Source: Podospora bellae-mahoneyi
Lineage: Eukaryota > Ascomycota > Sordariomycetes > Sordariales > Podosporaceae
NCBI RefSeq assembly: GCF_035222275.1
Contig: NW_026946360.1
Coordinates: 992,001 to 1,056,000, forward strand
Reading direction: 5' to 3'
DNA length: 64,000 nucleotides
A model generated the notes under the pieces. The model was not told the origin of the DNA, did not search any database, and saw only the letters and a program-made list of their open reading frames with translations. Positions 25,313-36,062 of this stretch are shown in pieces. The translations under genes and the position numbers were made by a program. Numbering within the stretch: position 1 is the stretch's first letter; each line of letters starts with the position of its first letter.

Positions 25313-27178
25313 TTAGTTTCTTCTCTTAAGGCCCCAGATGGTGTGCATCCAAGTATCTTCATCCGTCCTCAACGGCTTCTCCAGTTGTCCAAAGCGAGCC
25401 GGGAGCCCCATGTTTGGCTCTGGAAGGCACAGCCACTCCTTGACGCAATCTGGGACCTCCTCCTTGACATGGCTGATACAGATCAGTGCTTGGTCCTCGC
25501 CCAGTCCCTTCAATTTGATCTTCTCCGGTGCAGGATGTTCCACGACAGTTCTGTCAGCGGCGTATGCTTTTTCCTCGCCGCAAGCTAGGAAGAGCATGCA
25601 CTTGTCCCGCACATACTCATCCATACCGCTAAAGGCTTCGTCCAAAACCACAATGTCCGGATGCTTAATGATGGCACGAAGAAACAGCAACACTCGTTGT
25701 GCACTGAAGGACAGGCCGCCAAACAAATAATCCTGGGCCCAGGCGACATCATCACGGGGCCCGTCTTTGTCCTTTGAGTACCTAGGATTAAGTTCCTTCT
25801 CAAACCACCTGAGTGTTGCCTTCACTTTCTGTTTGGCGTCCTCGTCCAACTTAGGAACGCCCTTGAAAGTATCAGCCCAAGCGCTCTCCAGCACTTGTTG
25901 AACGTTCAAGCCACGAGGCATGTGCTTGTGAATCTCAGGGCTAGAATGCCCAATGCGAGATTGGATATCCCAGAAAGTCAGAGGCCGCTCACCAGATCCC
26001 GGCTCCGGCATTCGGTTGCGTCCAAATAGTTTGATGGGAAGCGAATATGTCTGGGGATGGTCAGAACAAAGCAATGCTACAATCGTGGTCTTGCCTGATC
26101 CATTGGGCCCAAAGACGCCCCATCTTTGACCTCTCCGGACAGTCCAGTGCAGACCACCATCCCAGTTTCCTAGAGCAACTTTGTTTCCGTAGCGCACTTT
26201 GCAGCCGTTCATCTCAACCAGCGGCTCTCCCAGCGCGCCCTCATCGGCGTCCGTAATGATTTCCACCTGACTTCGCCCGCCCGCCTCCTTTACAAATGCA
26301 TCCTCGGCGCCTTCAATTTCCAGTTGACCGGCGATAGCCACCTCTCCTGCTCCCTCCAAATATACGACCCTTTGTATCCAGCCTGGCAGCGGATCCTGTG
26401 GTCGGCAACTAATGACCACCCTCGGACTGGCTCTCTCGGCCAGCGTCTTCAACATCACACTCAGGGCCCTAGACGCTCCAGGATCCAGCCCCACAAACGG
26501 CTCGTCCAGCAAGAGTACCTCTGGTTCCGCCATCAAAGCCTTGGCAATCGCCGCTCGCCTTGACTGCCCATTTGACAAGAAGGCCACAGGGGTATCCAGC
26601 AGCTCGACCAAACTCAGGTCTTTGACAACTTTGTCGAAAAGATGCTGACTGATGACATGCTCCCCTGGAATATGGCCTAGGTTGAACTGCGTCTGGCCAA
26701 GTAGATATTCCTTGAGAGAAAAGTCTGTGTCTTCTCTCAGACTCTCATATCTCGCTGACAGGTAAGCCGAAGTAGTGACCTCTGATATCCCCTTGCCGTT
26801 GAATCCAACGTATTTGATAGCTGTTTGAGGGGTGAGGTTGTGTTGTGTGAGCCAAGGCCATGTCCTCGCCGAGATTGGGGAGCAATGGAGCTCTCCACGG
26901 AGCATCTGAAGAAAGGTGGTTTTGCCGGAGCGTGAAGGGCCGACGACTACCCAGCTGGACTCATTTTGCTGAGGTGACTGGGAAAGATGCGAGGGGACCT
27001 GGAACGAGATTCCCTTGAATAGTGGGGGGTTATCATTCTTGTGTGGCTGCAGATGAGCACGTTGATGTGGTGGAGGCAGAGAGGAGGGATGTCGGCGGAA
27101 AAAGGTAGCTCCTGACTTGATGTTGATGACGGGTGGGCTGGTGAGCCGTTTGACGAAAGGTGGAGGAGGGACACGCAT
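25313..27178 (-). CDS. Soluble twin-NBD ABC ATPase (yeast YDR061W-like)
   Basis: One exon of 621 aa from ATG 27178. It has two nucleotide-binding domains and no membrane helices. NBD1 shows Walker A GPSRSGKT (residues 80-87, Arg in place of the usual Gly), signature LSNGQSRRAAIAKAL and Walker B EVLLLDEPF. NBD2 shows Walker A GPNGSGKTT (about 357), signature GLSFSAQRV, which departs from LSGGQ, and Walker B DIVVLDEAFSG. The layout matches the ModF/YDR061W group of ABC proteins without transmembrane domains, whose function is poorly known. The basic, Ser/Arg-rich N-terminus (RLTSPPVINIKSGATFFRRH) could be a mitochondrial presequence, which is inference. It is divergent from UMP1 across 390 bp. 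Confidence 0.85.
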   Translation of the reverse strand: MRVPPPPFVKRLTSPPVINIKSGATFFRRHPSSLPPPHQRAHLQPHKNDNPPLFKGISFQVPSHLSQSPQQNESSWVVVGPSRSGKTTFLQMLRGELHCSPISARTWPWLTQHNLTPQTAIKYVGFNGKGISEVTTSAYLSARYESLREDTDFSLKEYLLGQTQFNLGHIPGEHVISQHLFDKVVKDLSLVELLDTPVAFLSNGQSRRAAIAKALMAEPEVLLLDEPFVGLDPGASRALSVMLKTLAERASPRVVISCRPQDPLPGWIQRVVYLEGAGEVAIAGQLEIEGAEDAFVKEAGGRSQVEIITDADEGALGEPLVEMNGCKVRYGNKVALGNWDGGLHWTVRRGQRWGVFGPNGSGKTTIVALLCSDHPQTYSLPIKLFGRNRMPEPGSGERPLTFWDIQSRIGHSSPEIHKHMPRGLNVQQVLESAWADTFKGVPKLDEDAKQKVKATLRWFEKELNPRYSKDKDGPRDDVAWAQDYLFGGLSFSAQRVLLFLRAIIKHPDIVVLDEAFSGMDEYVRDKCMLFLACGEEKAYAADRTVVEHPAPEKIKLKGLGEDQALICISHVKEEVPDCVKEWLCLPEPNMGLPARFGQLEKPLRTDEDTWMHTIWGLKRRN

Positions 27179-27568
27179 CTCAAAGTCTCCCTTGAATTTT
27201 ACAAAAAAACGGAATGAAACAGATGAAGCTTGGAAATGAAGTGACCACCTTCAACATCGTCACTTGGAAAGATGTCATTCAAGGCCCCTGTTCGTCAATG
27301 GGCGTGGGCACGGACAAGGGTCCCGGCAATCTGGGGAGTGGGTTAGCGGGGGGTGAATTACATAAACCTTGGCTCGAAGCCTGGACCCGCTTTTCCATCC
27401 GACGTTGCGACGGCAGGCAAGCAGCGACGCGAGGCTGCTGGAGCCTTGACAATTGTAGCAGCCAGCTCTGAGCTGCGATCACTCTTGAATTCTGGTGACA
27501 GAATCAACCGAACTCCGATACTCATAAATATTCAACACAAAATAACAAACCTCAAAGAAGCTATCAAG
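27179..27568. promoter_or_regulatory. Bidirectional promoter between the ABC ATPase and UMP1
   Basis: 390 bp separate the start codons of two head-to-head genes, so both promoters must lie here. I found no GGTGGCAAA (yeast Rpn4-type proteasome element) in it. Confidence 0.5.
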
Positions 27569-28087
27569 ATGGTAAGTTGCAGCCAACCCTTCCACCGCCA
27601 TCCGCCCGCTAATGCTGCTCCCTATATTCAGTCTCTCCGCATCGTCCCAGAGTCCAACCCCTCCTCCTCCTTCACCCATCAGCCCTCCCGCGCCCATGTT
27701 GCTCCATCAGCACCTGGTCTTCACGACACACTTCGCGCTGGTGTCGGCGCCAACCCCCTCACAACTCCCGCGACCCAAGCCATCTCCGCCCACCCTCTCG
27801 AGGCCCGCTTAAAACAGTGGGAGGCCACCCGCGAGCAGCTCAAGATGGAGACACTCCGTCGCACATATGGCATTGCCGAGCCAGTCCGCAGAGGCATGGA
27901 GCTCAAGATCGCTCGTGAAGGAACATGGAAGCCCCTGTGCCTGGGCGGCAACAGCACACCTAGCATTCACGAAGAGATCTTGACTGGACGGGACGGCATT
28001 ATTGAATGGGAGGATGTATTTACTGGGGAGGAGAACGGAGCGAACATCGGTGTGCACGAGGAGATCGAGCGCAAGGTGAAGATGTAA
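27569..28087 (+). CDS. UMP1: Proteasome maturation factor UMP1
   Basis: Model: join(27569..27571, 27632..28087), 152 aa. Exon 1 is only the ATG, followed directly by gtaagt; the 60-nt intron has gctaat as branch site and ends attcag. Exon 2 reads SLRIVPESNP, then LHDTLRAGVG, HPLEARLKQWEATREQLKME, YGIAEPVRRGMELKI and IIEWEDVFTG. HPLE...W, FGIAEP-like and DWEDV-like blocks are the signature of Ump1/POMP, the chaperone that guides beta-subunit assembly of the 20S proteasome and is degraded as its first substrate (family knowledge). The length is normal for the family. Confidence in the tiny first exon rests on consensus splice sites and the absence of another upstream in-frame ATG close by. Confidence 0.93.
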   Translation: MVSCSQPFHRHPPANAAPYIQSLRIVPESNPSSSFTHQPSRAHVAPSAPGLHDTLRAGVGANPLTTPATQAISAHPLEARLKQWEATREQLKMETLRRTYGIAEPVRRGMELKIAREGTWKPLCLGGNSTPSIHEEILTGRDGIIEWEDVFTGEENGANIGVHEEIERKVKM

Positions 28088-28586
28088 AGCGGAGATTTTG
28101 TCAGGAAGTGGGAGGCTCGGACGGCAAGTAGGAGAGGAGTAGATGGGGGGAAGGGAAGTATTACGAATCAAATGGCATGAATAAACCACCATCAAACTCT
28201 TCAACTACGAACCCCTTTTACACCGCCCTGATGCCATACTCTTCATACAGATGGTGCAGTGTTCCTAAGGTGGGACCGATATGCCGTATTGTGGACCAAT
28301 GGCGTCCGAAAGATTGCACCAACAGTGGTGCGATAGAATCTCAGATACAAATACCATTCCATTCTTAAAGAACCGCCAACTATGTATAAACCCGAAATTT
28401 ACACGCTCATTCAACGCCACTCCACCCAGCCAGATTCCCACAATGTACGAAAAAGATGGAAAAGGACTGTACCTGTAAGACCAACCAAAAACCAGCCAAG
28501 CTCCATGCCAATACAAATGCAAGTCAGTCGGATTGTTGACGTCGTAACGCCAAAGACAAGAAAACAAGTTAGGGGCAGCCTTTCCC
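28088..28586. other. Convergent 3' intergenic region
   Basis: 499 bp between the UMP1 and MUB stop codons, presumably 3' UTRs. No gene or repeat seen. Confidence 0.45.
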
Positions 28587-29421
28587 TCATAGAATTACAC
28601 AGCAGCCGCCCCCGCCCTCCCTTGTCCTGCCCTCACGGGAGCTGGCCTTCCCACCTTTGGCGCCCTCGTCTTCCTCCATCATCTCTGCTGGCCGTACCGA
28701 CATGTGCACAACGTTGGGGGCATCTTTGCTCAGTTGGTATTCTGTAGGCTTGTTAGCATTGTCTGCCAACAGGGCGATCCCGATCCTGAGGACAAGGGAC
28801 GAACATACTCTTCAACGGCTCCTTATCGTCCAATAACTTTCCGAAATGAATCAACCTGATACTGGTTGGACTCGCCGGCCTGCCCTCCCACTCGTCCCTC
28901 CACTCCCTTAAGATCAGCTCCTTGAGCTTGTACACTGATATACTGAACGGGTCCTTGACCCCCCCACCCTCGAGATATTCTGGAATATCAACACCCCGCT
29001 TCGAGAGGTACTTCTCGTCGATCTTGTACGGGTGTCGCGCACCGGTAGGGAGCAGCAGCGTGATGGTGCAGACCGGGGAAGACGGCGAAACAGAATCGGA
29101 CATGGCCGCGGGAGACAGAGCGGCTGTAGGCTCTATTGAAAGGGAGTCATCGTCTCTTGCTGGCGCAGCGGTCAGAGCTGTCTTGCCGAGGGGTGGTTGT
29201 GATAATGGCGGGGCTTCCTCCTCCGTGTTCTTTCCTTTCGGTTCGGCAGGTGAGCTTGTCACCACCTCGGATAGAGATACTACTGGTTCAGCGCTCTCTG
29301 GTGTCTTTGACGGCACGGTCTCTCCCGTCTGTTCCGGCTCTTGTTGTTGTGGAGAGGCTGTTGGCTCCTCATTCGACGGTCGCGGCTGTGCGGTGCTCGT
29401 GTCTGGCTTGATGTCGGCCAT
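28587..29421 (-). CDS. Membrane-anchored ubiquitin-fold protein (MUB/UBL3 type)
   Basis: Model: complement(28587..28741, 28809..29421), 255 aa. A long Pro/Glu/Ser-rich N-terminal half is followed by a ubiquitin-like fold: VCTITLLLPTGARHPYKID, then KLKELILREW, then SIRLIHFGKLLDDKEPLK. After a 67-nt intron (gtatgt...gctaac...tacag) the chain resumes KYQLSKDAPNVVHMSVRP. The protein ends CCVIL, a CAAX box whose final Leu favours geranylgeranylation. This layout is that of UBL3/MUB proteins (Rad60-SLD_2 family), which dock E2 enzymes or sort cargo at membranes instead of being conjugated. ATG 29421 was chosen; an upstream in-frame non-ATG extension is not used. The disordered N-terminus is much longer than in animal UBL3. 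Confidence 0.8.
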
Positions 29422-31765
29422 GATGTACTGGTGGCTGCGAAATACCAAAACCAAAGGATATCAACGAGATAGATGGCGGTGGCTTTCACTGGTAAAGCGA
29501 CGGTGGCTGACTTGATGCGACCGACCCCGGACCCCAGGCTGAGAGATAGACAGACCGCCTTCCGGTGTTGTTCAATGACTTCCGGAAACGGCGGGCGGGC
29601 GACGGTGACGGTGAGACGGAATTGATTGCAGTCGTCTGTTTGGTGGCATCAATTTGTGACGGGGAGTTGCAGTATGGTCAGGCTCGCTCCTGATAAGATT
29701 TTCGGGCAAACAGGAATAACAAGAGGCGGTGGTGGCCGTGGTCGTTCCCTTTCACTATTTCGTGTCGCGAAGCTCAGATGGCGGATCGCCAGTGCCCTGG
29801 TTGTGCGGTGGGTGGGAAGGGTCGGTGCGTATGTACAAAAAGGAGATGGCGGGATGCGCGTGCAAAGAAGGGATGGAAAGCAGAAAACGAAAGCTTCCAC
29901 ACGGTGAATTGACCGACGGATGAAGAGAGGCAATGGGCAATGTCGGGGTTAGGATGGGAGGTCGCGGTAGAGGGTAGAGGTGGCCAGCCGCGAGCCCATG
30001 GACAAAAAATGGAGACTTGCAAAGATCCTACCACCTATCATATACCTACTTGCGCAAGCTGACACCCACCAGGTTCACTTTCGGGTTTCCTTTTTCATGC
30101 CTGATATATTCTATTTAGTGACTGTATGCTACTTGACGGTTCAGCCACCTACTTCAAGAGTCATCGTGCATGAAGTTGCCGATTATCATTATTCTATCGT
30201 GTGGAAGCTGATATATGGGCTTGATTAATTTGTCCAGCACCCGCCCGCCCGGCCCGGTGTGTTTGGAGGGACCTCCCTTCATCGCCCGCTGTGGCCCTCA
30301 TTGCTGTAGTCCCATTCGCTCATTGAGCGCCAGCTTGGCCCAGCCGCCGTTTTCTTGCTTTTGTGGTGAATATGATAGCCAGGCGGTACTCTCTGTCTCT
30401 TCAAAGATTCGTTTCTCTTCTCACTGGCAGGAGGAGAACCCTCAGAGTACCTTAATCCAATGAAGCCCAGCTTTGTAGCCGATACCATGAAGTTTTGCAA
30501 ACCACCATCGACAACGGGGATACCGTGAACCACGGCTGAAGAGGCGCCACCAGAAGCCGAACTTCCCCAGCCCGCACGGACCAGGCGATTGGCTCCCACT
30601 TGGTGACGTTTCAGTGGGGTTCTTGGAGCTTTGATGATGCTATGGTACGAAAGCTTCGGCTTCTTCAGCACGGCTGCATTGAGATTCCAGCCAGCGCTTT
30701 TTCACACACGATTCGATACCATACCTGACCGCCTTGTGGACGTAGAGCGAGCGGGTGAGAGGATGGAGTATTCGATTCAAGAGCCCTCACTTCGCCTGCT
30801 TGGAAGATCTTGGGGTCCAATGTACCTATACCGCAGGTTCCGGAACCAACCCACAAGAGGGACAGCTCAAATTCCAGGGAATCGTAATGGTGGAGCCATG
30901 GTTCCTCATTCCCTCCATCACGGGTGATACTGTCCCAGAATGCAGCTACCTACAGCAAAGTACTTTCTGAAATCACCAAACCTCTTGATCTTTCTCGCAC
31001 CAAGCGCAATGACTAAGTAAGCAGCACATATATCATGCGATTGCCTGTTTCACACGATACTTCTGACCGTTACACATCCTCTCTTCTGTGCTCATTAATT
31101 AAAAGTACCAAGGTATTTCGTTTGAGTCGTTTTTGGCGAGTGACATACCTGATGAACCGCCCCTCCACACCGTCCTGTGTCAACAAGTGTTCAACCACTC
31201 ATCTGCGAGCTCCATGATATCAGCCACACCACCCTACCCAACTTCAGCAGGTCGACGTGATGCTGGGGGATCTCACTCAGAGCATCGGCTCTTCTCCGTC
31301 GTCCAAATGGCCACTGAATGTGTCTCCTATGGTTGTCAGCATGTCGTGATGCAACTTGCAACCCCAATGACGCCACTTCATGTTCCGTCGTAAATTGTGC
31401 CACTATTTCCATGACACAAGTGAACAGCTGCAATTATCGAATCTGAGAAGAGATAAGATTCTTGTGCAACACGAAGAACCCTGATAATCTTGGCTTTGTT
31501 GCCCTTGATCAGTGCGAGATTTCTCCATTGTCTCTACTTGACCTATCTGCGGCCCCCTTGAAGTGTGGCTTGGTGCGTCCATGCCAAAACCCCCTGAACC
31601 CCTGACATCCCCTCGGTAACAGCATATCATGGGTAAACAAACCTCGACAGAGAGCACCGCAAAGCTTGCTGATTAGCAACAGGACAACACCGACTTATTT
31701 CCCTTCCTTTTGGAACAATGACACAAGAAATAATAGGAAAACCTCCTACATTCGCTGTATCAATC
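29422..31765. other. Gene-poor intergenic region
   Basis: 2.3 kb between the MUB start and the OPT pseudogene. ORFs such as 30279-30671 (-, 130 codons) show no recognised family. No repeat or RNA gene was identified. Confidence 0.35.
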
Positions 31766-33843
31766 TTAGTGCCCACCAAACCTTTTAAACATCATCGTAG
31801 AAACAAGACCTGTGAGGCTCGCGACAGACTCGCCCAAAACGAGCCCACTGGCGAGCACGAGCAAATCATTGTTCTTCTTTCCCTTTTCACGCCCGAAATT
31901 TGCACATGCCCAGTAGAACACAGCCCCCATTATGCGGGTGATCGTGAAGGATGGCGTGTTGTAAATCCCTGGTAGGACACTTGGGTTAGTCACCACATTC
32001 TGCCCCTGAAGCAGATCCGAAAGCCACAAACTAACCGATTGCAAAGGAAACACCCGTGGGAATAAACGTCTGCCATCACCGATTTACATATCTCATCTTG
32101 ACGATGGTGCTCATGCCAGAGAACACTGCTGCCCCTATTACGAATGGGGCGACACCTTCTGGAAGACCATGGCCTATCGCCACTCTTGCCGTGTTTATGA
32201 ATAGAAATGCAGCAGGGATTCTGAATAGGGGCCCTGGAATCGAATGTTGCGACGCGTACGGTCTGTAGGCACCACACGAGACGAGCGCGCCAAGAATTGA
32301 CCCAATTATGTGTCCATGAAGCTGAACTTTTGGGCTTGATTCAACAAGCTGTCCAATCCTGAAGTTATGAGAGATGTCTCCTGACTGGCTTGCACCAGCC
32401 TGTGAGACTGCTGCAGAGAAGAGGTCGATGAGGATTGCGTTAGGATTCGAAGAGGATTAGAAATGTCCCAAATACAAGGTGTGATACTTTTAGGTATAAG
32501 TACTTCGCCTAAACGTGCTCATTGAAGAACATACCTAAAGCGCATTCGGGGTTGTGGTCAGTTTCTGCAATAGACCTGATCCCGACTACCGCTGTAGGAA
32601 GGGCCAAAGTGAGAGCCAAACCAGTGTAGTACCATGGCACGACAGAGCCAAAAGTAACATGCACACTTACTGCACAGATTATAGCCGACACCAAGAAGTA
32701 GAAAATCAACCGTCTTCTTCCGATCATCGATGATGGGTAATCATGGCCGGTGTTGATCTCATCTTCATTTTCTCCATCCATAATTGCTGTGTCGTCGCTA
32801 AAAAGGACAACTTCCCGCCAGGTAAACCACCCGAGTTTGACGAATGCGTCAGCAAGTAGCGAGGCCAGAGCGACCCAGATTATCCAGCCCCTTGCTCCGT
32901 TTTCCTAGTCATCAACATTGCCCGGGGCCCAACCTTGTTTCTTTGCATACGGTGACAAAGTTCCCCAGCCAGCAACGACACCCATCATCGTATGTAGCGG
33001 AACGGTAGGACCTGTCATCATGCCCTGGCCAAAAAATCCCGGAGAGAGATCAACAGACCACAACCAGTTCTTGGACGCAGTGCGCCCAAAGACTGGGATC
33101 TCGCGCAAGACCGGAACAAAGTAAACAATCATACCAAGGCCCCAGGAGAGGAGAGTTCCTCGGAAGAGGCTTTGCATGCCACGATCCCACCGAAACCCAT
33201 CGATAGTGGGTTGGGGAGTGAGAAGTGCTTGCTCCTCTCTAACAAAACTGCTGTGATCTGTGTTTTCTTCGTTGTCGGGCTGTCTCTTTGCCTCATCTCT
33301 GGCGCTTTGGTGGCCCATGCTCGGCTGCGGATTCAGGTGATAAAGTGAGTTGATGAGATTGGCTGCACGTTTTGCCCCAGGCCACGGCAATTTTTCTTGC
33401 ACAACAAAATGGTTGCGAAATACGGCGGCAAATAGGAGACCAAAGAAGCAAAGCCCAATAAACCACACAATGAGACTTTTGGCGCTTAGTAGAAGTGGTC
33501 CCTTCTCTTCTGAGCTGAGCAGAAACTCTAGCGCCGGAATGACGTTGATGAAGCCAGCTGCGACGGGCATGCACCCTACGGATGTGGAGACACTGAGAAG
33601 CAGGGAATTTTCTGAGGGGTTAAGAGAAATTCGAAGATAACGCTGTAGGAATTGAAAAGTGACGAAGCCGAGGAGCGCCGAAACGATCGACATCTGGCTG
33701 GCGGCACCGATCCGCAGGCCATAATAAGTGTTGGAAAGATTGATGAAAAAACCATTTATGAGTTCAGCTAGGACGGCGCGTCATGTGAAATGTGGAGTTG
33801 TATGGTTTTGGTTCTCTTCGTCGTCAGGTTGGGCAATATCCAT
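31766..33843 (-). pseudogene. Decayed OPT (YSL-type) oligopeptide/metal-chelate transporter
   Basis: The frames encode a recognisable OPT-superfamily transporter: LSNTYYGLRIG near the N-terminus, WLWSVDLSPGFFGQGMMTGP, GWGTLSPYAKKQGWAPG, SNPNAILIDLF, AVSQAGASQSGD and YNTPSFTITRIMG near the C-terminus. From ATG 33843 the reading meets TGA at 33781-33783 where relatives have Trp (HFT-W-RAVL). A TAG at 32905-32907 falls at Trp in VDDWENG, and a TGA at 32076-32078 at an expected Trp before WQTFIP. Near 32445 the frame shifts by one. Introns inferred at 32487-32534 and 31969-32035 look normal. OPT proteins of this branch move oligopeptides or metal-nicotianamine-like chelates. Most of the sequence is still well conserved, so inactivation seems recent. 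Confidence 0.82.
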
Positions 33844-35387
33844 GTTTTAAAAGAGTATGCTCAAATGAGGAGATCTGTGGGCTCAGAGGAGTCGAGGTCA
33901 TAAAGCCGGAGACCATAATCGATCCTTGACACCTCACGGGTGCCCCTGCCTGCAAAGAGAAGCTTTCTTTATCATGATGTAGAAAAGGGAAGGAGCAGGT
34001 GAATGCCAGTCGAGAGGTTGTTGATGTGAATCATCCATAAAACAAGCATATGCAGGGAATGCCGCATGGACAAAGCGAGAATAGGTGCTGCAAATTCTCC
34101 GCCATTACCACTTGCATTACCGCGTTGATTTTGAAGACTTATTGATCGATCTCGTAAACTGAAAGCAATCGGCCTAGCCTGCAGATAGGTATCATCTCTG
34201 AAGGGTACTCAACCCTGGTGACAGGTAGGTACACGATCTGCATCGAGATCCAAGTGCTCCTACAGCCGGCATCGAGAAATTGGATAATCATGAACAACGT
34301 AACTGTTCAACCTTTGGACGGCTTTAGGCTCTTACAAGTCACAGTCTGTCGTTGCACTCAGTTGGGCAAGAGATGACAGGTTGGCCGCATACGAGACCCC
34401 GTGCAACGCGGGCAGCAAATTCCCGGATAATGGATGGACGTGTTGCCATTACTGTACTCTCTTTGCTGTTACCGAACCACGCTTATTTGGCCTTTTGACC
34501 CTAGGCTTGTCATTTGGCGGCCTGAGGGCGTCACTCTGTGTTTGCTATAGTGCCCGTGGGACCTGCAGAATTCCCTGCTCGAGACCTTGCAGCATGACCC
34601 CCAAGTTCGTGCCTGCCTTGAGATAAGGTAGATGCGTGGTAGAGAATCGATTTTGGGAAGGACCTAACCGACGCAGGAGTCAAGAGTCCCCCAGGAACCT
34701 GATTCCTAGCTAGATTTCCCCGCCATGTGGACCGATAACGGGATCAGTCATGAGACGAAATTTGAATTCCGTTCTGACCATCCTCGCGTTTGCAGTGCCT
34801 TAATCTCCCCCAAAACTTGCACCACCTCACAGGTCCGTTATTTGTATTGATACTTCCCCGCCTCACAAACCATTTCTTGTCTTGCAATTTTCATTCAGTG
34901 CAATCACAGAACAAAAGCGAAGTTGTACGGCTTCCCCTTCTCTCTCCCAACATTACCAATATCTACTTGACGTTGCCCCCGCCCCTCTCTCGACTTCCCC
35001 CATCACTTCCCCCCAACCCCCACTCGACTCTGTCTTGCCGACCGATTTCTAGCAGCACGCAAATCCAGCAGCCTTGTCTTCCGGTAGTGATAGAAAGCCT
35101 CATCCTCCTTGAGTATTTTGCGACATTGTTAGTGGTAAGTTGTTCTCCTTCTACCTTGGTACTGCGGCTACAACATACCTACCTCCATTTCCACACGTCA
35201 TATACAACTGGGCTTAGTTGTTGTCATCACGACCATTAGCCAGCCACCCCCCTGAACCTGTCTTCCTCTATTTGAGAGTGTGACTTTCCCGAGCTTACTC
35301 CTTCCAGAAACCGTCATACAGTCTTTAACCAAGTCAGTTCTCAAGACAGAACATTGACAGGTCCAGGTCTCTCGTGTATCAGACATC
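33844..35387. promoter_or_regulatory. Divergent intergenic region upstream of the GPI-type protein
   Basis: 1.5 kb without a recognised gene. Strong CT-rich tracts at about 34970-35020 (cccccgcccctctctcgac-like) are typical core promoter signals in fungi. A gtaagt donor at 35135 suggests an intron in the 5' leader of the gene at 35388; its acceptor (cttag near 35217) is a guess. One AGGTAGGTA motif lies at 34222-34231. Confidence 0.4.
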
Positions 35388-36062
35388 ATGATCTCTGCGA
35401 ATCTTTTCCTTGCAGTCACTGCTCTTTTGAGTAGTCTCACCGCAGCGGTTGATCAAGCGGTTGCTTGTGCCCAGGCAAATAACAAGATTCACCCTCGCGA
35501 TATCAATGAGGCAGACCTCACGACGGTCATTTATCAGACCCAAACAGCCACATTGACTTTGACCGTCGAGGAAACCCCCCCCTGCGACGAGTCCCCCGCT
35601 ACCACAAATAGCCATTCAGATGCTGGCGAAGTCACTCCCAGCCTCAGCTACTCGACATTCGATACCTCGGAGACGCTGACAGTAACATCCACCATCAGCA
35701 GTGGAACTGCCACTCTTACCACGACTGTCAGCAATGCATCTACCTACAACGTTCCCGGTCCTTCCACTTCAGCCACCTGGTCAACCTCGACCACATCAGC
35801 CAGTGAGACTGACGTTGCAACCCCGTCAATCGACACCGCAGTTACGCCTTTCGTCCCAGCACCCTCGAGCACCACTGTTACCGCTGATGGGGTGAGCGAC
35901 GCGTCAAGCTCAACCGAGAGTTCTACTACCGACGATTCCACCGGCACTCCATCCAGTACCGACAGTGTTGCACCCACAGTCAGTGCGGCTGCCATGCCAA
36001 TCATGCTGAGCAATGACTTGATGGTTGCGCTTGTGGCTGCTGCCATGGTCATCGCTGCCTGA
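35388..36062 (+). CDS. Secreted Ser/Thr-rich protein, probably GPI-anchored cell wall protein
   Basis: One exon of 224 aa. The N-terminus MISANLFLAVTALLSSLTAA is a signal peptide. The rest is Ser/Thr/Ala/Val-rich (repeated TATLTLTV, TSETLTVTSTISSGTATLTT) and suited to O-mannosylation. The C-terminus is a small-residue region followed by the hydrophobic tail LMVALVAAAMVIAA, typical of GPI attachment. Two or three cysteines lie in the first third (ACAQ, PPCDE). No enzymatic domain is visible. Such proteins usually end in the cell wall or plasma membrane. The exact family is not recognised; repeats like these diverge rapidly. Confidence 0.75.
   Translation: MISANLFLAVTALLSSLTAAVDQAVACAQANNKIHPRDINEADLTTVIYQTQTATLTLTVEETPPCDESPATTNSHSDAGEVTPSLSYSTFDTSETLTVTSTISSGTATLTTTVSNASTYNVPGPSTSATWSTSTTSASETDVATPSIDTAVTPFVPAPSSTTVTADGVSDASSSTESSTTDDSTGTPSSTDSVAPTVSAAAMPIMLSNDLMVALVAAAMVIAA

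Noticed and set aside
30279-30671. 130-codon minus ORF as a gene
   Set aside because: No recognisable domain, no supporting splice or promoter structure, and similar-sized random ORFs are common here.
31766-33843. Heavy RIP of the OPT gene
   Set aside because: The region is not markedly AT-rich and most codons are conserved; only one of three stops is in the preferred CpA context.
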